In this document: positions 1-10,711 of the stretch, one piece after another
How positions within the stretch are numbered: position 1 is the stretch's first letter
Layout: each line of letters starts with the position of its first letter
Assembly (NCBI RefSeq): GCF_031143425.1
Contig: NC_090444.1
Span: 54,679,533 to 54,743,532, forward strand
From: Pleurodeles waltl
Lineage: Eukaryota > Chordata > Amphibia > Caudata > Salamandridae
Length of the DNA: 64,000 nucleotides
Direction: 5' to 3'
The notes under the pieces: model-generated
Seen by the model: only the letters and a program-made list of their open reading frames with translations
Database searches by the model: none
Told to the model about the DNA's origin: nothing
Position numbers and translations under genes: made by a program

Positions 1-110
1 GCAAACCTGGCTTCTAGACACTACCTACGTTTCACTAATAGGGGATACCTGGACCTGGTATAAGTGTAAATACCTTAGGTACCCACCACACACCAAGCCA
101 GATTTTTACA
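1..110 (+). mobile_element. 3' end of a long Ty3/gypsy-type LTR
   Basis: The first 110 bases are the tail of an LTR, ending in TTTTTACA. Bases 1-49 match the last 49 bases of the window (63952-64000) with three differences, and the tail resembles the LTR ends at 37362 and 46574 (the wording 'GATACCTGGACCTGGTA' and 'GTACCCACCACA'). It is followed directly by a CTCACAC-rich tandem repeat. The rest of the LTR lies upstream of the window. Confidence 0.8.
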
Positions 111-352
111 TCTCTCACACCCACTGGTGCACCCGGACAGACACTCTCACACCCACTGTCACACCAACACAGACACTCTCACACCCAGATAGGCATTCTC
201 ACACCCACTCTCACACCTAGACAGACACTCTCACACCCACTGTCACACCAAAACAGACACTCTCACACCCAGATAGGCATTCTCACTCCCACTCTCACAC
301 CCACTGTTATACCAACGCAGACACTCTCACAACCATTGTCACACCCAAACTG
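111..352. repeat. CTCACACCCA-rich tandem repeat
   Basis: Degenerate tandem units built on 'ACACTCTCACACCCA', with variants 'ACTGTCACACC' and 'AGATAGGCATTCTCAC'. The same sequence type lies at 61010-61265, directly before the LTR at the other end of the window. Units differ from each other and there are no constant-length spacers, so this is a minisatellite, not a CRISPR array. Confidence 0.85.
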
Positions 353-419
353 TCTGCCGCTGCGGCGATTTGGCAGTAATAGTGCCAAGATCTAAATCAG
401 GCCCCATGTGGCAAATGTA

Positions 420-1450
420 ATGTTGAGTCACCTATATTCATTACATCGTCAACAAACGTGATAACACAAAACACTGTTGAAAGATAAGGCATTCTATTCA
501 TACAATACTTTATTATACTATCTTCCATACAACAGGGGTGTGTCTAACTGAGACTGTGATGAATGGTGGCTGATGTGATGGACACTTATCTTTAGTTACT
601 ATCTTTATAATTTCAACCAGGGCTTCACACTGATAAGTCCTTCTTCTTTTCTAAGAAATTCTGAGACTTATAGGATGCTCTTCCTACTGAAAATCCATGG
701 GTGAGGGCATCACGCAATTCTCGTGTGAAATTCACAGTTGGTGATATTTTTCCCCTGGTGATATTTTTGCATCATAAAGTCATGTAATATTTCTGCAAAT
801 GTTGTTTTATTTATAGAGAAGTCTGGTGTGTGCCCTACAGTAAACTTTACCTGCATGATGAGTCCTCTGCCCAGAACATGCAACCATGATACTGACTGTG
901 TTGGGGTCCAGAAGTGCTGCCAGCATGGCTGTGGCTTTGGGTGTACATACCCTGTGACAGCCACAGTACTAATGCAAGCCTGTCTATGAACAGGGCACAG
1001 ATTCACTGCTCTGATCCTATTACAGCTTGTTAGATAATGTGATGTGTTGATGTGCACACCATAGAGCTCTCCTTGCAAACTGCAAGCTGAATCCCAGTGG
1101 GCCGTAATCTAATTTAAAATTTACAAATTTACCAAGTGCCTAATTATAGCCTCATTGCAAGTTTTGGGAAGCTCATAAACATTCCATATGGAGTATTGCT
1201 CATTATTCAAATGTACTCGTTACCATTCCAAAATAGTTATCAGTAGAAGCCCTGCTTCAAATGTGGGGCTCTTGTTAGAAGGAATCAAAATTGTTTCTTA
1301 ATTGATGTGGTAGTCTTGCATCTGGTGTGGGATCTTTCTACTAGCTGTGAAAAGATTTAAACTGGAGCAAAGCACTGAAAGTACACAAAGTGGAAAGAAG
1401 GAATAAACTGCAATCTGAAGATACAATGCCCAATCCTATATCACAATAGC
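420..1450 (+). repeat. Duplicated WAP-locus segment, copy 1
   Basis: This stretch aligns base by base with 30205-31220, and in part with 34560-34716 plus 46651-47990. Shared landmarks are 'AACAGGGGTGTGTCTAACTG' near 533, the WAP exon at 817-960, 'TTAGATAATGTGATGT' near 1030 and 'CAGTAGAAGCCCTGC' near 1240. The homology covers the exon and both flanking introns, so it is genomic duplication and not a processed copy. Confidence 0.85.
817..960 (+). pseudogene. WAP-domain exon with open frame but dead splice donor
   Basis: The exon is 144 nt: two bases, 47 codons and one base, which is the phase 1-1 layout usual for WAP (whey acidic protein, four-disulfide core) exons. An acceptor AG sits at 815-816 after a T-rich run. 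The frame is open and gives eight cysteines in WAP order: C in GVCP, C before MM, C in TCNH, C in TDCVG, CC in QKCC, C in GCG and C in GCTYP. WAP domains form a small four-disulfide core in secreted protease inhibitors and antimicrobial proteins. The donor that should follow base 960 reads CC where the sister copy at 30735 reads GT. As drawn this exon could not be spliced normally, so I call it a recently disabled or cryptic exon. A one-base reading error in the assembly could not explain two changed bases. Confidence 0.75.
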
Positions 1451-2165
1451 ATACAATAATGTCTCAACTGTATCAATCAAAATAGCTTTGCAAAGTAAAT
1501 TCTTGATAATAAGAAAAAGGGAAACACACAAATCAAGTTACTGAGGTCATATTTACAAGATCAGAAAGACAATATAAAGCAGCATAAGCAGCTGTCTGAA
1601 TCATGTGCACTAAATAACACATGAGCATGTTACGAGGTGGGCAAAACGCTCCCAACTCAAATAGAAATGCAGACTCTTCTTGGCAATCCAAAGACAGTAT
1701 GTACTAACTTGTGACAGGGAGAAGATCAGTACAGACTGCACCTCAGCACCCTCAAGCTACCTAAGCAGTTTATCTCAAATGCCTGTTCCCGCAGGCAGAC
1801 CTTTTTATACAATTCAATACAAGGCTTTATTCCACATAGTAAATAATAAGTAATTTGTAAGTTACAACTTCAAGGCAGAAAACACTTAAAGACATGTGAC
1901 TGTATAACCCTGAATTCCTGAACTAAACCATTACACATTTCATTAACCATTTAACAATGCTTTTTGACAGGGCATGTTTTTTTGTCTAAGAACGCATGGG
2001 TGTTTCATAGTAGGTGTGCACTCCTTAGATTGTGTGCTGGCAGCACTGTGTGCCTGAGGGCTCCGTGTGCTCAGAATGTAGGCCCATATAAATGAAGAAT
2101 AGCGCACAACTGCGCTAATGCAGTTGTGTGTCATTTTTCTCAACGCTGGCTAACACCATTCCTTA
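1451..2165. other. AT-rich non-coding stretch
   Basis: No gene or element is recognised here. It lies between the end of the duplicated WAP segment and the first MITE. The short open frames present have no family resemblance that I can see. Confidence 0.5.
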
Positions 2166-2660
2166 AAGCCATCCGTGTATCATATTTATGGAATGATGCA
2201 CAGTGGCACTAAGGAATGGCTAGCAAAAAAAAAAGACGCTAGTCGGGGTGGCTTTAGGGGGAATGGCGCTAGTGGGTCAGAAATGATGTTAGGCTGGTTA
2301 GCGGGAAAACATTTGCTGCTAGTCAGCCGAGCGACAGTTACTGATGCACAAGCAGCCAAAAAATCACTCCTGCCTAGTGGGCTTAGTGCAATTATATAGG
2401 TCCTCTTCCCACCCGCATGTAGTTTCTGCGCCGGGAGGTAAATACGGCTCTGGGGGGGCTAGCATCATGTTTAGAATGGGAATGCCTACCTTGCATCTCA
2501 GTGACGAAAGATGGGTTTGCGCATCCTAAACTTAGTGCTAACTCCAATATTTTGACTCTTGATGGGCATAGAATTGAAATAAAAGTATAGCGTTAGGTTA
2601 GCACCATTTTAGTGCCAAAATAAGTGCTAAGGTGACGCTAACCATCCATAAATATGGCCC
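2166..2660. mobile_element. Harbinger-like MITE A
   Basis: About 495 bp between TTA triplets at 2163-2165 and 2661-2663. The ends are imperfect inverted repeats built on 'CATATTTATGGA' (left) and 'TCCATAAATATGGCCC' (right). It has no coding capacity. The TTA target duplication and the ATATTTATGG-type ends fit the PIF/Harbinger group of non-autonomous elements. The left boundary is less certain than the right. Confidence 0.6.
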
Positions 2661-2663
2661 TTA

Positions 2664-3157
2664 CGGGCAGATTTAAGGAAAGTGGTGCTGCACCGAGTGC
2701 AGCGCCACTTTCCCTGCGCCCCTTAGTACCCCCCTACCGCCACCATGTGTGCGTCGTATTTATAATACGGTGCACCATGGCGCAGGGTAGGGGGCTATAG
2801 TGTCATTTTTCTTGACGCTATTCATGTACTCTGCAGGAGCAGCTCCAAAATGTTGCCGCTACTCTTGCAGAGTACATAGGGGCCCATTCTAAATAATGGA
2901 AGCTCCCTTTTAATGCCTGCTCTGAGCACCTTGCACCAATTTTCCAGCCCTCCCTAACAGGGGAACGCCCACTTTGCATACAGTATGCCTGGCGCAGGTA
3001 TAATGTAGCACAAAGGGTTACAGAGTGGCACAATGCATGCATTGCGCTACTCAGTAAATATGGCGCAGGGATTTCAGCCCTGTTGGGCCTCATTAATGTA
3101 AAAAATAATGGTGCTAGTGTGGTGCAAGGTGGCACCAGGGGACTATAAATATGCCCC
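2664..3157. mobile_element. Harbinger-like MITE B
   Basis: 494 bp flanked by TTA at 2661-2663 and 3158-3160. The left end is 'CGGGCAGATTTAAGG' and the right end 'CTATAAATATGCCCC', which are imperfect inverted repeats. It contains the motifs 'GCAGGAGCAGCTCCAAAAT' and 'AATGCATGCATTGCGC' shared with copies at 33265, 32350 and 29075. It shares its left TTA with MITE A. Confidence 0.7.
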
Positions 3158-3160
3158 TTA

Positions 3161-3680
3161 GTTTCCTACCTGCATCCATTGTTTAATCAAGCACCAATGT
3201 GTTCTAAGCTTCTTCAATTATGGACTTATTGTCTAATCAGGCCACAATCTGTTTGAAGGCATGGAGTGTGTGCCGGGTGAGTTGTGTGCTGATGTTGTAA
3301 ATGCTTTTAGATCAGTTAGGCATTAGTTGGCCTTTAAATAAAAACCCTTTCAAGTTTCCTATTTGACTCCATTCTTAAGAGAACTTTTCACCTTATTCCG
3401 GTAAGTGTGGGAGTTGGGCCTAAACCTTTTCTTAACTTTAAACAGCTATGTGGTTTTGGCTTGGTCATGATGTTGTGTGATATTTTTGTGTTTCATATTT
3501 TTTACATCATGTTACTTGTTTATATACCATACAACATTCCCCTCTCTATTTGATATTTCATCTACTTCATTCAGACCTGCCTTTGGCAGCAGGTAATACA
3601 TGTTGTCCAACTAATCTACTACCTGTGTTGGAATTCTAACTGAAAACGCCCCTGCCAGCTTAGCAGTTATTCTACAAATG
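3161..3680. other. Non-coding stretch upstream of env remnant
   Basis: No gene recognised. On the minus strand it would lie downstream of the retroviral env remnant (3700-4245), so it may contain the end of that old provirus. I could not identify an LTR boundary. Confidence 0.4.
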
Positions 3681-3681
3681 C

Positions 3682-3779
3682 ATGCTAAAATTACTTGTAT
3701 CATACAATCTATCAGTAACAAGATCACAGTATGCTAAAATTACTTGTATCATACAATCTATCAGTAACAAGATCACAGT
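3682..3779. repeat. Perfect 49-bp tandem duplication
   Basis: Units 3682-3730 and 3731-3779 are identical. Each begins ATGCTAAAATTACTTG and ends GATCACAGT. The identity suggests a recent slippage event within the old env remnant. Confidence 0.95.
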
Positions 3780-4245
3780 AATTGGTAACAAAGTCCCCAA
3801 CAGTCCCAACATCCATGATGGTAGTGGTGCAAACCAACCACTGAACCACTATCTGGTGCACCTCCTTCCTCTATCATTTTAGTATCAAAATTATGCAGTG
3901 TCTGTATTGCTTCTGATGAAGTTCGATTTTCTCTATCATTTGCTGGGATGAATGTGCAGCATGCAGATCTTATCTTGCTGCACTCCACCTTGCATGACTG
4001 TCATAAGGTCCAGTACGTAACGGTGTTGCAGCATCATCATTCTTAGGGTACACATTTCCTCTTCTATGGCTGAAGCCATCATTGGTGGTGTTGATGAGTT
4101 TGAGGAGCTACCACCTTGAGATTTGGATTCAACGAGCTGTTGCTTTAGCTTGGACAAATGGCAGGATGCTCCCAAAGAAAAGTTCAGCATCGTTGAACAG
4201 CCTCTATTCTTGGGCAACTTCGTTCCAGGTAATTGAACCATAATA
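3700..4245 (-). pseudogene. Remnant of a gamma-type retroviral Env transmembrane subunit
   Basis: On the minus strand two overlapping frames together show the hallmarks of a retroviral TM subunit. The first is a heptad-like stretch with LQHRYVLDLM followed by QGGV, which matches the so-called immunosuppressive segment. After a frame change near 3970 comes a cysteine motif C-x6-CC followed by TFIPAN, then a second helical stretch. The surface subunit, gag and pol are not seen nearby. The frameshift and the 49-bp duplication show it is long dead. It differs from the Env of the provirus at 10712-24913, so it records a second retroviral lineage. Confidence 0.65.
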
Positions 4246-4347
4246 TTCTGCAGTTCTTGTTCTTCTGTTGAGATGTAGCAAAGCCATTCGAAGGCTCATG
4301 GGGTGTTTATGTAAAGCAGATATGTTTATTTCAGGGATCCACAAAAC

Positions 4348-4490
4348 TGGAGCATGCAAAGTTACTGTGCATCAGATCCCACCCCAGTTGTGTGGTAACT
4401 GTGCATACACCAGTTCTCCACACTGTCAGAAGAAATCCATGACGCCTGAGGTGCCTCCCTGCATGTTAGTGTGGAAAACTGTGACCTTGC
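4348..4490 (+). pseudogene. Possible heavily decayed WAP exon
   Basis: A plausible acceptor (TTTATTTCAG) ends at 4347. After two bases, which is the phase expected for WAP exons, comes a frame reading HKTGAC then PPQLC, GNC and HC, resembling the first half of a WAP domain. The second half needs at least one frame change and holds in-frame stops. No donor is evident. The position between duplicated WAP-locus segments supports the idea, but the similarity is weak and could be chance. Confidence 0.3.
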
Positions 4491-4774
4491 AACCAATATT
4501 TTGACCTACGTAAATGGTGCCATTTCCTCCCTGCACCCGTTCTCTGCCTGCCTTTTTATGACAGAGCTACCGCCATTAAATGGCAGGCAGAGAACAAGGT
4601 CATAATTGTGCTTGCAGGGCTTTCCCTGGCAGATTATGACCGCCGCAACTACCAAACCTCCGAGATCTCTGATCCTGGCAGTGCTGGTGGTCCCATCATG
4701 GCACGACTGCCAGAGTTAAAATATGGCACTCGAACTACTGCATTGGCGTAGGTCCGACCGCCATCCACAAGGGA

Positions 4775-5330
4775 GCCTAAGTGTCATAGCTGGCACAGCA
4801 CAGGCCACTTCACACAGTGACAGATGGGACTCGCTAATGGAACAAAATCATGATACGAGTAATAAGGAAAATATATCAGATGTTCATGCATTCCCCAGGT
4901 TGTTCAGGTCCCCTGGGTATACATGGATAAAAGAATCCTCTGTAGCTATTAGGAGGATCAATACAAATATTACTGAGATATAATGTAGAGGGAAATACTC
5001 ATGTGGCACTTTGAGTGCTCTGATTCACTTATTTGCCAATTAGTAATCTTTGCTGAATACCTACCCACATCCACAAACTCAAACATGGGTTGCAGCAGGG
5101 TGGTTTGCTTTTTCATGGAAACTGAGGCTGATCCACATAGCAGTGTGTTGCGTCACAGTGTCAGTGTATAACATAATGATACCTGGCAACGTGCCAGCAA
5201 ATCTAGTATGTAACTCCATGAGACAAGTAAAATAAATTATTTAAGTCTAAAATGCAATAGTTTGGTATATTAAAGTGCTAACTTTGAAAGTTCAAGGTGC
5301 ATAGGAAAATGCATATCAGAGCTATGTAAG
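4775..5330. repeat. Duplicated locus segment (partner of 32837-33900)
   Basis: Aligns with 32837-33264 and 33780-33900. Shared landmarks are 'GGAAAATATATCAG', 'CCCCTGGGTA(T/C)ACATGGAT', 'GAGGGAAATACTC' and 'AACATGGGTTGCAGCAGGG'. This copy lacks the MITE present in the partner, so it shows the empty insertion site near 5211. Confidence 0.85.
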
Positions 5331-5399
5331 CTAGTTCTCATCCGTTTGGCGAAACTGGTTATGGCATTGCAGAAATTACTTCTGGTGGTGGTCTTTGCT

Positions 5400-6240
5400 G
5401 AGTAAGAGGATGAGTTGTCTGTTGCCTGAATAGGATAGGATGTTGAATTTTTGGGATCTGACATGTTAGTGAGGGGAGCCATGTAGGTGTTGATGCTTGG
5501 GGTACGCTGCAGATGATGCTCTTAGGTTTGGAGGGGAAGGGTGGTAGGTGGATTCTCTGCAGTCATCCTGTGAAGAATGAGGCAACCAATTTGAGGGCAT
5601 TTTCCTGCACACCAATGCTGTTCGGTCTATTGAGGAGGGTGTTGTGGAATACAGTATTGAATGCCGTTGATAAGATGAGGAGGGTCAGGGCTGCTCTGTG
5701 GTCAAGGAGAGATCTGATGTCACCTGTGGCTGTGATATGGGCAGTTTCTGTGCTGTGGTTGGTGCAGAAGCTGGATTGGTAGGCCTCAAGGAAGTTGTTT
5801 TTCTCCAGGTGTTCTGTGAGCTGGTGGTTGATGGCCTTCTTGAGGACTTTTCTGGTGTATAGGAGCAGTGAGGTGGCGCAGTAATTTTTCAGTTCACTGG
5901 GATCCGCAGAGATTTTCTTGAGAAGCGGTTTTACCTCTGCATGCTTCCATCTGTTAACGAAGGCTACCATTGTAATGGCTGCATTGAGGATGTTGGTGAG
6001 TTCTGTACAGAATTCCTTAGTTCCTAGGTTGAATAAGTGATGGGGACTGGGATTGGTGTGTGCTCCAGAGTGGATGGTGGACATGATGGCTACAGTGTTG
6101 TACGTGGTGATCTGGTTTCATGTGGTGATTACTTGGTTGGTGTGAGTGGTTGGGTTGAGGTTGTTGAAGTTAATAGCGGTGATTTGGGGCTAGATGTTGT
6201 TGTAGATGTTGGCTATCTTGCTGTGCAAATAGTCTGATAG
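5400..6240 (-). pseudogene. LINE reverse-transcriptase fragment (CR1/L2-like)
   Basis: A minus-strand frame of 173 residues (5563-6084) carries the fingers-palm region of a non-LTR retrotransposon reverse transcriptase. Visible motifs are KPLLKK, a degenerate NY..TSLL where NYRPISLL is usual, HSTETAH, and LILSTAFNTV in place of the catalytic LDLSAAFDTV. The motif-A aspartates are therefore lost. Similarity continues at lower quality on both sides. The insertion of the LTR at 6269 may have cut its 5' side. Confidence 0.7.
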
Positions 6241-6268
6241 AGTGTGGCAGAGTTCTTGGGAGGGGAAT

Positions 6269-8115
6269 TGTTAGAAATGGGGTCTCTGGTTGGCAGTCAG
6301 TTTGCACTCTGTCTAAGCAGGGACCCTCACGCTAGTCAGGGCATTGGAGGTACACACTTAAGGTAACCGTTGCTCACCCCCTTGGTAGCATGGCACACGC
6401 ATTCAGGCTTATCTCAAAGGCAAAGTGTAAAGTATTGTACCAAAACACGCAGTAATACAGTGAAAACACTACCAAAATGGACACCACACCAGTCCAGAAA
6501 AATAGCCAATATTTATCTAAATCAAACAAGACCAAAATTACAAAAATCCAACATACACAAGTGAAGGGATGAATTATTAAAATGTAGAATTTTAGTCCAT
6601 AAAAAACAATGGATACATTGTTGTTAGATAAAGTACCTGGTTTGCGTCAAAAATAAAGCTGCACGGGCGAACGTGCGGCAGAAAAGTTAGCAATATGTCA
6701 ATTATATATTCTCAAATGAGGCCGTGCATCGTTTCTTCTATGGTCGGGTAGGCAATGCACCGGTTTTCTCTCCCACAAGAGAGCGATGTGTCAATTTCTG
6801 GATGCAGTACCTCCGATCCGTGCGGGTTCACATTGATTTTGACGCCTAGCGATGATGCATGCAAAATCCAGCTGCACGGTGATGAAAAACTGTGCTGCGT
6901 GGGGTTTGTGCCATTTTCAGCAGCCGCAAGTGGATATTGTGTCATTTCTTCAGCTGCAATGCAGGTGATGCATCGATTTCTCAACCACAATGCAGGTGGT
7001 ACATCCATTTTCAGCTGTGATGCAGGTGGCGCATCATTTTTAAAGTCGGATTGCAGGTGGTGTGTCGATATTTTCCAAGCACAGCTCCTGTGCGTGGATT
7101 TCCACGTGGGTTCCACCAGCTTCACCTTTCAAGGGACCAGGGACTGGGGACGGCACCACTTGGCAGTGTAAGAGTTTCAGCAGAGAGTCCAGGTGCTGGC
7201 AGAGGAAATCTTTGATGGCCCTGAGACTTCAAAATAAGAGGAAAACTCAGTCCAAGCCCTTGGAGACACTTCACTAGCAGGAATATACCACAAAGTCCAG
7301 CCTTTGTCCTCTTTTAGGCAGAAGCAGCAACTGCAGACCAACGCAGCAAAGCACAGTCACAGGCAAATGGGCAATACTCCTCCTCTAGCTCTTGAGCTTG
7401 TCTCCTTTGGAGAGGTTCCACTTGTATCCAGAAGCAATCTAAAAATCTGGGGTTTTGGGTCCAATACTTATACCCCTTTCTGCCTTTGAAGTAGGCAAAC
7501 TTAAAAGGAACGTCTCTGTTGTTCACAAGATCCTGCCTTACCCAGACTCACCCCAGGGGATTGGAGACTGCATTGTGTGAAGGCAGGCACAGCCCTTTCA
7601 GGTGTAAGTGACCACTCCTCCTTCTACCCTAACCCAGATGGCCCATCAGGATATGCAGGCTACACCCTAGCTCTCTTTCTGTGACTGTCTAGTGTAGATT
7701 CACAAACAGCCTACTGTCAGTCTGACCCAGTGAGGGAATACACAAGCAGGCAGAGTCACAGAATGATTCAAGCAAGAAAATGCCCACTTTCTAAAAGTGG
7801 CATTTTCAAACTGACAATCTAAAAAACAACTTTTCCAAAAGATGTATTTTTAAATTGTGAGTTTAGAGACCCCACACTATATATCTCGATCTGCCTCCAA
7901 AGGGAAACTGCTCTTAAAAGTTATTTAAAAGCAGCCCCAATGTTAACCTATGAGAGCGATAGGCCTTGCAACATTGAAAAACTAATTTGGCAGTATTTCA
8001 CTGTTAGGAGATAAAAACACACTAGTAAATGTCCTACCTTTAACATGCACTGTACCCTGCCCATGGGGCTACCTAGGGCCTACCTTAGGGGTGCCTTACA
8101 TGTATAACAAGCATT
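6269..8115. mobile_element. Truncated LTR, TGTTAGA family, copy A
   Basis: Begins TGTTAGAAATGG and is colinear with the solo LTR at 54382-60072. Shared landmarks are 'CAGTCAG', 'CACCCCCTTGGTAGC', 'AGGGACCAGGGAC', 'CCCTTTCAGGTGTAAGTGAC', 'GCCCATCAGGATATGCAGGC' and 'CACCCTGCCCATGGGGCTAC'-type sequence. It stops near 'CTTACATGTATAA', so about 0.4 kb of the far end is missing. It lacks the 3.3-kb insertion of copy B and shows its empty target. A degenerate tandem of 'TGCAGGTGG(T/C)' units lies at 6958-7070. Confidence 0.8.
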
Positions 8116-8215
8116 TTCAATGCAATGGATCTCAAATTTTTTTGAGTTAGAGAGACTGGCATTGTACATTCATAACTGGACTTTTCTTGCTACACAGATT
8201 GGTCAACCCTGCCAC
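8112..8215. repeat. Short repeat fragment, SINE-like, related to 27571-28060
   Basis: 'AACAAGCATTTTCAATGCAA' and 'AACTGGA(C/T)TTTTCTTGC' are shared with 27571-27660. The family is unclassified. It joins directly to the broken end of the LTR before it. Confidence 0.5.
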
Positions 8216-8379
8216 ATAATTTCATCTTTTCCTGCCATGTCATTCCAGTGATCCAGGATTTAACTAAAGCACCTCCAGTTACCTTATTCCTCTATCTTAG
8301 AAAAATATACATTTATCATATAAACCTTTAACAGAAATAAACTTTTGGCATGAGAGTGTAATGCTCAAAGCACCATAAG

Positions 8380-9420
8380 AAAAATATATTTTGGGATGGA
8401 TTGGAGGGTGAAAGGAAAGAGGGAGTCAGGAGTAAATATAGAGAGGACAAGTGGCGTAGTTACATTGTCATGGGCTCCGGAGTAAGAAGGGAAAATGGTT
8501 GACTGCAATTTCAGTAGGAAAATAGAGCAGTAATTAGAGTTGAGTGAAGCCCATAGGTTCCTGGGTCCGGTGCCACTGCACCTGTTGCTCTTTTGATAAC
8601 TAGACCTCGGGAGAGAAAGCGAATGGGGCAGAAAAAGAGAAGCAAAATGAATACAACAAACAAAAGGAAGAAAGAGAAAGGGGTCACAAAGAAATAAAAG
8701 AAGTAAGGGAAATAAAGAAACAGAAAATGAAAACAAAACTAAGAGAATAGACCAAACATGATACAAAGGAAAAAAAGGAAGGAAGCTACTGAATGAAAGA
8801 TAAAGAGGAAAAAAATAATGAAGTGTGAAAAAAAAATTAACATCAGAGAAAAAAGAGAGATGGTGAGAGAAACACGCAATAAAACAACCAGGGCATGTAT
8901 GTACTAATACATTTCCCACAGACACAGAATTGGAAAACAACTTTAACACTTAGGGTCCCGACTAGTAACTTGTGGCTTTCACATACAGATAGGAAAAAGA
9001 GGGATTTATAGTAAAACATGAATTGACAGATAAAGATAAGAAAAACAGCAGAGGAAGGTAGAAAGATCTAAAAAAAAGTGAAAGGACGTTTACTGAGTCA
9101 AAGGAAAGAGCAAATAAAAAAGACAAAGAAAGAATGAAGGGAAGAGAAAATAGAGTAAAAGAATGAACACGTGATGAAAAAAGAGAGGAATGAAACAAGG
9201 AAAGAAATATAAAAGTTTTTATAAGTTTGAATGAGGAAGTAGCAAGAGGAAGAGGGAAATAAAAAAAAGGAGAGGAGTAGAAATAAACAGTTGAAAGAAA
9301 GAGCAAAACTGTTAATATGTGGATTTTAAGAGCTGGAAAGAGAAAAGTGAGGAAGAAAGAAAATATTGAGAGTAAAGGGAGTTATGGAAAGAAAGGACTG
9401 AGCTAAGTGAAACAGACCCT
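8380..9420. repeat. Purine-rich (A/G) low-complexity tract
   Basis: About 1 kb in which the + strand is dominated by A and G, in motifs such as GGAAAGAG, AAAAAAGAGAG and GGAAGAAAG. Long open frames exist on the pyrimidine strand but encode only Ser/Leu/Phe-rich low-complexity sequence with no domain, so I do not call a gene. Confidence 0.8.
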
Positions 9421-9710
9421 CCCAAATAAAGATGGCATGTAAGAATAGATTTAATTTGTTCCACTACATCCTCAAACAGAAGTCAGAGTGTGGAACAGCA
9501 GGAGGCACCGCAGAACAGCAGGAGGTTCATTAGGTGTATGTGAACCCTGATACCGCATTATTGGGGCACTTCAGATCAGGATTAGGGGTATAGACAGAGC
9601 TTAATCCTGGCCCTGTGCTGGAATAACAGAAAGGCAGTGGGTGAGGATTGAGAAACGGAGTGCTGTGTAACTTCTTGTATTGGAATAATGGGGCCCTGCA
9701 GGTTAGGGAG

Positions 9711-10345
9711 GATTAGAAGATTGCAGCAATTATTGGATAATTTTAACACATATTGTGAAAACAAGGGACTGGAGATTAATGCTACTAAGACCAAATATAG
9801 GGGGATCAGACCCCACAAGTCATTCAGAGGGGATTTATTTCTGTAGCAGAAGATGCTTGAACGTGTACCAAAACTTTAGTGTCTGGCTATTATGCTTGAT
9901 AGTAAATTATCCTGTACTTCGCACATTCAAAGCAAAGGGCAGTACTTCAGCATAGAGCTATGGCAATCTTTAAAAATCATCAGGCAACATTGCCCAGACC
10001 AGTCTTCCCGCTATTGACCTCTATAACTTAAAAGCACAAGTAGTGGCCCTATATGGTGCCAACATTTGGGGGACATTCAAATGTGAAAAGGCTGACCAAG
10101 AGTGAGAATACGTGTCCCAAAAGCACTCCCCTTATCTCCATGTTCTATGATGTTGCACTCAGGAGAGAAGAGCATGTAGCAGTGTTAAGGCCTCTTCTCT
10201 TTTGGGTGAGGATTTGGACAGTACAGGAGCTTGCGCCATGTCAGAAGGGTATGAGAGAACTTTTGGAACTAGATGAGAACACCACTTTTCCCTGGTTCAG
10301 GTATATTGAATGTTGGCTCACCAAACTGTGGCTTTGGACTTTCTG
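9711..10345 (+). pseudogene. LINE reverse-transcriptase 3' fragment
   Basis: From 9713 the frame reads LQQLLDNF, then TYCENKGLEIN and TKTKY, the typical stretch just after the catalytic loop of LINE reverse transcriptases (YC..xGL.xN..KTK). Further on come MLDSKLS and ALYGANIWG. Stops and frame changes interrupt it, and no endonuclease or full palm is present. It is a different family from the fragments at 5400 and 49140. Confidence 0.6.
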
Positions 10346-10570
10346 AACTGACGCTTCCTTCCTAACATTGTCTTCCAAAACACAATTAAAATTAATATTT
10401 TGGGATAATATTATCACTAGCTTACATCACAGCTCTCGTTTAGGTAGATTATCAACTCAATTTTTGAAATGTAAACTCTGACCCTATTTTGAGAGTGTCT
10501 GGATACCCCCCAATCCCAAATGGCCTAGACCCTGTACATAAAGTTCTGTTATGACATATTATAAATATAG

Positions 10571-10711
10571 GGGCATATTTACAAGCTCCATGCGCCAACA
10601 GTGAGTCACCTTTGTGGTGCTCTGGCACTGCAGAGTGCAGACCCTTATCTACGAAGCCATGCACAGCTTTTCATAGCCTCATAGATAAGGTGTAAGGAAA
10701 TGCAGCACTAG
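10571..10711. mobile_element. Left part of a MITE split by the provirus
   Basis: Starts with the Harbinger-like end 'GGGGCATATTTACAAG'. It contains GGTGTAAGGAAA at 10689-10700, whose exact reverse complement TTTCCTTACACC lies at 24926-24937 on the far side of the provirus. The provirus therefore landed between the arms of a hairpin in this element. Confidence 0.65.

Noticed and set aside
111..352. CTCACAC repeat considered as a CRISPR-like or telomere-like array
   Set aside because: Units are variable, there are no spacers and no telomere unit. It is a minisatellite.
710..1078. Minus-strand frame of 122 codons with partial conservation at 30479-30700
   Set aside because: It is antisense to the WAP exon. 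The conservation is explained by the + strand exon with its cysteines and splice sites.
8365..9306. Minus-strand frames of 194 and 114 codons
   Set aside because: They are the complement of the purine-rich tract and encode only Ser/Leu/Phe/Pro low-complexity sequence.
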